Source: Lithospermum erythrorhizon
Lineage: Eukaryota > Streptophyta > Magnoliopsida > Boraginales > Boraginaceae
Direction of reading: 5' to 3'
NCBI GenBank assembly: GCA_019722365.1
Contig: JADFUC010001296.1
Span: 1 to 64,000, forward strand
DNA: 64,000 nt
How positions within the stretch are numbered: the stretch's first letter is position 1; every line of letters starts with the position of its first letter. The notes under the pieces were generated by a model. That model searched no databases. It was not told the origin of the DNA and saw nothing but the letters and a program-made list of their open reading frames with translations. Made by a program: the position numbers and the translations under genes. This document shows positions 63,139 to 64,000 of this stretch, piece after piece.

Positions 63139-64000
63139 TGTTGTAACTATTAGATAATGTATAGTGGGCATTTGTATTTGAATTTAAAGTTGTAGTTTAT
63201 CTTGTGAATTCGGGATTAGATTATAGATTTATAAACTCTTGTATAAATAGATCATTGATCTTAAGGATCAAACTATCCCTATAATTTTTTACATGGTATC
63301 AACCGCTTGAAATTGATCCTTCAAAACAATGTCAACTTCTCCCACCTCAACTCCTCCAAATGGCCCTCAAGATCCTATCAATTCTAGCAATGGCCCTTAA
63401 GGTCCTATCAACTCCAACAATGTTGATAGTCCCTCAAGTCCACCCGCTGCTCCTTTTCTATACCTTCCCTCAAAAGTTCCCTTGTCCACCAATGCCAAAA
63501 AATTCTAGATCGGGCCTTAACTGATACCACAATTATCTACCTTAAAAAAGCTATATGATATTTTTATTCGAGGACAAATGCTTCAAGTTGGTTTACGGAT
63601 CTCCCATGTCCAGATGAAGTCTCATTCTTAATAATGCTACTGATCCAATGCGAAGCGATATCGCACTCCGCCTGGATCATGCCCACGTTTGTCTCATACC
63701 TGTTTCGAGACCTTTCAATCATGAGTGCCACTCTTCTTATCAAGCCTGGACTATTCTACAAAAGCTGTTTCTTGCAAATGCATCTGCTACCCAAATTCAA
63801 TTGAGATATAAGTTTTAGCATTTTAAGAAAGGTAATCTTGCCATGACAGATTATCTTCAACAATTGCACTCTATTTACACCAATCTTTGTGATGTTGGTG
63901 AACCTCTTCAAGATTCTGATCTTGTTGCTCGTGCATTACTTCGCTACCTTTCCTCGCATTTGAAGGCATTCAAAACTATCACGAATGCCTCCAACTCAAA
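63139..64000 (+). mobile_element. Ty1/copia retrotransposon, 5' end (LTR, primer site, gag), cut by window edge
   Basis: The inferred short LTR (TGTTGTAACTATTAG at 63,139 to ACA at 63,293, about 155 bp) has TATAAATA at 63,242-63,249. TGGTATCAA (63,294-63,302) is the start of the Met-tRNA primer site. Gag starts at ATG 63,329 (MSTSPTSTPPNGPQDP) but hits TAA after 23 codons, where a repeat of the same phrase has CAA changed to TAA. After further breaks, 63,843 to the window end is open: MTDYLQQLHSIYTNLCDVGE and ALLRYLSSHLKAF match UBN2-type copia gag. The rest of gag-pol should lie beyond base 64,000. Confidence 0.75.

Noticed and set aside
1..64000. CRISPR array, operon or phage/defence-like gene cluster
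   Set aside because: No regularly spaced repeats with unique spacers and no gene clustering; the window is ordinary plant nuclear DNA.

Overview
This 64 kb window is nuclear DNA of a flowering plant, almost certainly a eudicot. The evidence is a spliced RING-H2 gene with GT-AG introns, an AP2/ERF transcription factor, an S-protein-homologue gene (a plant-specific secreted family), Stowaway MITEs with TA target sites, and relics of Ty1/copia, LINE, SINE and hAT elements in AT-rich DNA. No bacterial, organellar or viral gene set is present. I cannot name the species.

Only three protein genes look intact, all on the minus strand: (1) an S-protein-homologue secreted protein (11,450-11,950); (2) a five-coding-exon RING-H2 E3 ubiquitin ligase of the MBR1/MBR2 type (28,471-31,494, with 5'-UTR exons out to about 33.0 kb), rebuilt here as 686 residues; (3) an intronless DREB A-5 (ERF group II) factor with a C-terminal DLNxxP repressor motif (50,155-50,616). 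They have no evident common pathway. A possible orphan exon lies at 60,600-60,673.

Much of the rest is decayed mobile DNA. From 1 to 1.57 kb there is a minus-strand Tnt1-like copia relic. From 3.2 to 10.9 kb there are unresolved blocks, an LTR-like stretch and a second copia integrase relic. At 13.0 kb there is a possible gypsy primer-binding site. At 20.8-21.2 kb lies a LINE reverse-transcriptase fragment. From 23.9 to 27.9 kb there is a broken hAT transposase gene. From 38.1 to 42.3 kb lies a plus-strand copia element whose gag, protease and integrase can be followed through stops. At 60.9-62.7 kb there is a short hAT derivative related in layout to the 24 kb copy. At 63.1-64.0 kb a third copia element runs off the window. 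Small insertions decorate the RING gene: a SINE with an exact 11-bp target duplication in intron 1, a perfect 52-bp tandem duplication in the 5'-UTR intron region, and a Stowaway MITE just upstream of the inferred promoter.

I looked for an undescribed multi-gene system and found none. The points most worth checking are the structural variants in and around the RING gene, the hAT pair, the divergent S-protein homologue, the nested duplications at 20.3-20.7 kb, and the orphan exon.
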